Positions 63,142-64,000 of a stretch of 64,000 nucleotides of DNA are shown one piece after another (position 1 is the stretch's first letter; every line of letters starts with the position of its first letter). Location of the stretch: positions 1,488,001-1,552,000 of the forward strand of contig NZ_CP137854.1 in NCBI RefSeq assembly GCF_033546935.1, written 5' to 3'. Position numbers and translations under genes: made by a program. The notes under the pieces were generated by a model. It searched no databases and was not told the origin of the DNA. It saw only the letters and a program-made list of their open reading frames with translations. The stretch comes from Xylophilus sp. GOD-11R (GTDB lineage Bacteria > Pseudomonadota > Gammaproteobacteria > Burkholderiales > Burkholderiaceae_C).

Positions 63142-64000
63142 TCAGCCGCGCGGCCGGGTTTCCGGCAAGGCCAGGGCCACGGCGAACCCGAGCGCGGCGA
63201 TGCCGCCCAGCACCAGGAACGTGGTCACCTGCCCGGCCGCATCGGCCAGGTAGCCCGCCAGGCCGTTGCTGACGAAGGCGCCGACGCCTTGCACCGTGGA
63301 GAGTGCGCCGAGCGCCACGTTGAAACCGCCGGTGTTGCGGGTGAGGTCGGCGACGATCAGCACGCCCAGCACCCCGAACACGCCGGTGCTGAGCGCGTCG
63401 GTGCACTGGGCGGCCAGCAGCAGCATCGGCGAGTCGCTCGCCGCCGACAGTACGGCGCGCAAGGCCAGCGCGGCGAAGGCGAACAGCAACAGGGGCTTGC
63501 GTCCGATCGAGCTGGTGAGCCGGCCGCACAGCGGCGCGACCGCGACGAAGAGAACCTGCGAGGCCGCGATGTAGCCGGCGGTCATCAGCAGGGCGCGCTG
63601 GCCGCCTTCGCCCTTGCCCAGCAACTGGGTGACCAGCGGCACCATGGCGACGTCGGCCGCATAGAACAGCACCGCGCAGACCATGAAGATCCGCACCGTG
63701 CGTTCCCGCCAGAGGCCGGCCAGCGTCGACACCACTTCGCCGGCGGCCGCCCGCAGGCCGGTGCCGGCATCGCCCGGCGACGCGGCGGCGGCTTCGCCTT
63801 CGTTGCCCCGCGCGGCTTCGAAGTCGATGGTCGACCCCCGGATGCGCTGCACGCATACCAGCGACAGCACACAGAAGACCAATGCCGCCTGGAACATCGC
63901 GGGCAATCCCAGCGCGTGGCCGGCTGCGGCCAGCACCAGGGCGCTGAACACGCTGCCGCCCGCATTGAAGGCCTGGCCGATGCCGGTCTGCCGGTCCATG
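63142..64000 (-). CDS. MFS transporter, C-terminal part, cut by window edge
   Basis: About 286 residues are visible, from mid-protein to the stop at 63142; the N-terminal membrane helices lie beyond the window. Roughly eight hydrophobic helices are seen, with a basic and acidic central loop (RGSTIDFEAARGNEGEAAA) and the MFS half-repeat region RLTSSIGRKPLLLFAF, GVLIVADLTRNTGGFNVALG and VSNGLAGYLADAAGQ. Exports or imports a small molecule by proton antiport or symport; the subgroup looks like sugar efflux or drug efflux transporters, substrate unknown. The 158 bp between 62984 and 63141 show no gene. Confidence 0.85.
   Translation of the reverse strand, partial: MDRQTGIGQAFNAGGSVFSALVLAAAGHALGLPAMFQAALVFCVLSLVCVQRIRGSTIDFEAARGNEGEAAAASPGDAGTGLRAAAGEVVSTLAGLWRERTVRIFMVCAVLFYAADVAMVPLVTQLLGKGEGGQRALLMTAGYIAASQVLFVAVAPLCGRLTSSIGRKPLLLFAFAALALRAVLSAASDSPMLLLAAQCTDALSTGVFGVLGVLIVADLTRNTGGFNVALGALSTVQGVGAFVSNGLAGYLADAAGQVTTFLVLGGIAALGFAVALALPETRPRG

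Overview
The window is GC-rich, densely coded DNA with almost no intergenic space and no tRNA, rRNA, IS element or CRISPR array that I can recognise. Six Bug/TctC-type periplasmic receptors, IclR and LysR regulators, CaiB/BaiF enzymes, acyl-CoA dehydrogenases and LivHMGF-type transport point to a betaproteobacterium of the Burkholderiales, probably Comamonadaceae-like (Variovorax/Xylophilus/Acidovorax type). That placement is inference from gene content only.

Layout. 1-1.4 kb: end of an L,D-transpeptidase gene, a small unknown protein and a CsbD-like membrane protein closed by a clear terminator. 1.4-7.3 kb (cluster A): IclR regulator divergent from a Bug receptor, AMP-forming acyl-CoA ligase, citryl-CoA-lyase-like protein and two SDR dehydrogenases. 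7.3-9.8 kb: divergent pair with Tat-like leaders (Gfo/Idh/MocA oxidoreductase; dienelactone hydrolase). 9.8-17.6 kb (cluster B, minus strand): IclR, two Bug receptors, an SDR paralogous to the one in cluster A, a one-piece fusion of an old-yellow-enzyme flavoprotein with an acyl-CoA ligase, and a LivK-like receptor. 17.7-23.7 kb (cluster C, plus strand, divergent from B): thiolase, SDR, enoyl-CoA hydratase, alpha-methylacyl-CoA racemase-like protein, dienelactone hydrolase, acyl-CoA dehydrogenase. B and C share one divergent control region and together look like a complete CoA-thioester catabolic route for an unidentified, probably cyclic or branched acid.

23.7-33.7 kb (cluster D): a ThDP-dependent enzyme divergent from an operon with two enolase-superfamily enzymes, a 4-oxalocrotonate-tautomerase-like protein, a complete branched-chain-type ABC transporter and an IclR regulator. 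33.9-36.3 kb: SDR, Bug receptor and a lipoprotein. 36.3-44.6 kb (cluster E): LysR and a crotonase on the minus strand, divergent from a CoA-transferase, two adjacent acyl-CoA dehydrogenases and a Bug receptor, with three copies of a CAATATTGG-type motif between them; then an SDR and another Bug gene, divergent. 44.7-51.3 kb: housekeeping and regulatory genes (MgtC/SapB, SlyX, a molybdopterin-fold lipoprotein, DUF2325, TrmO, AraC, SDR, LysR). 51.4-52.8 kb: an amino-acid-type binding protein and a frameshifted remnant of an aldehyde dehydrogenase gene. 52.8-58.7 kb: a PaoABC-type molybdenum aldehyde oxidoreductase operon with a catalase-like protein and an alpha/beta hydrolase. 58.7-64 kb, minus strand: hybrid histidine kinase, a sorbosone-dehydrogenase-family lipoprotein, a DUF2231 membrane protein and a truncated MFS transporter.

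The strongest candidate for something undescribed is the OYE-ligase fusion (13535-16300) with its divergent partner operon. It would couple activation of a carboxylic acid to its CoA thioester with flavin-dependent reduction in one polypeptide, and it carries Trp at the position where YqjM-class enzymes have their redox-tuning Cys.
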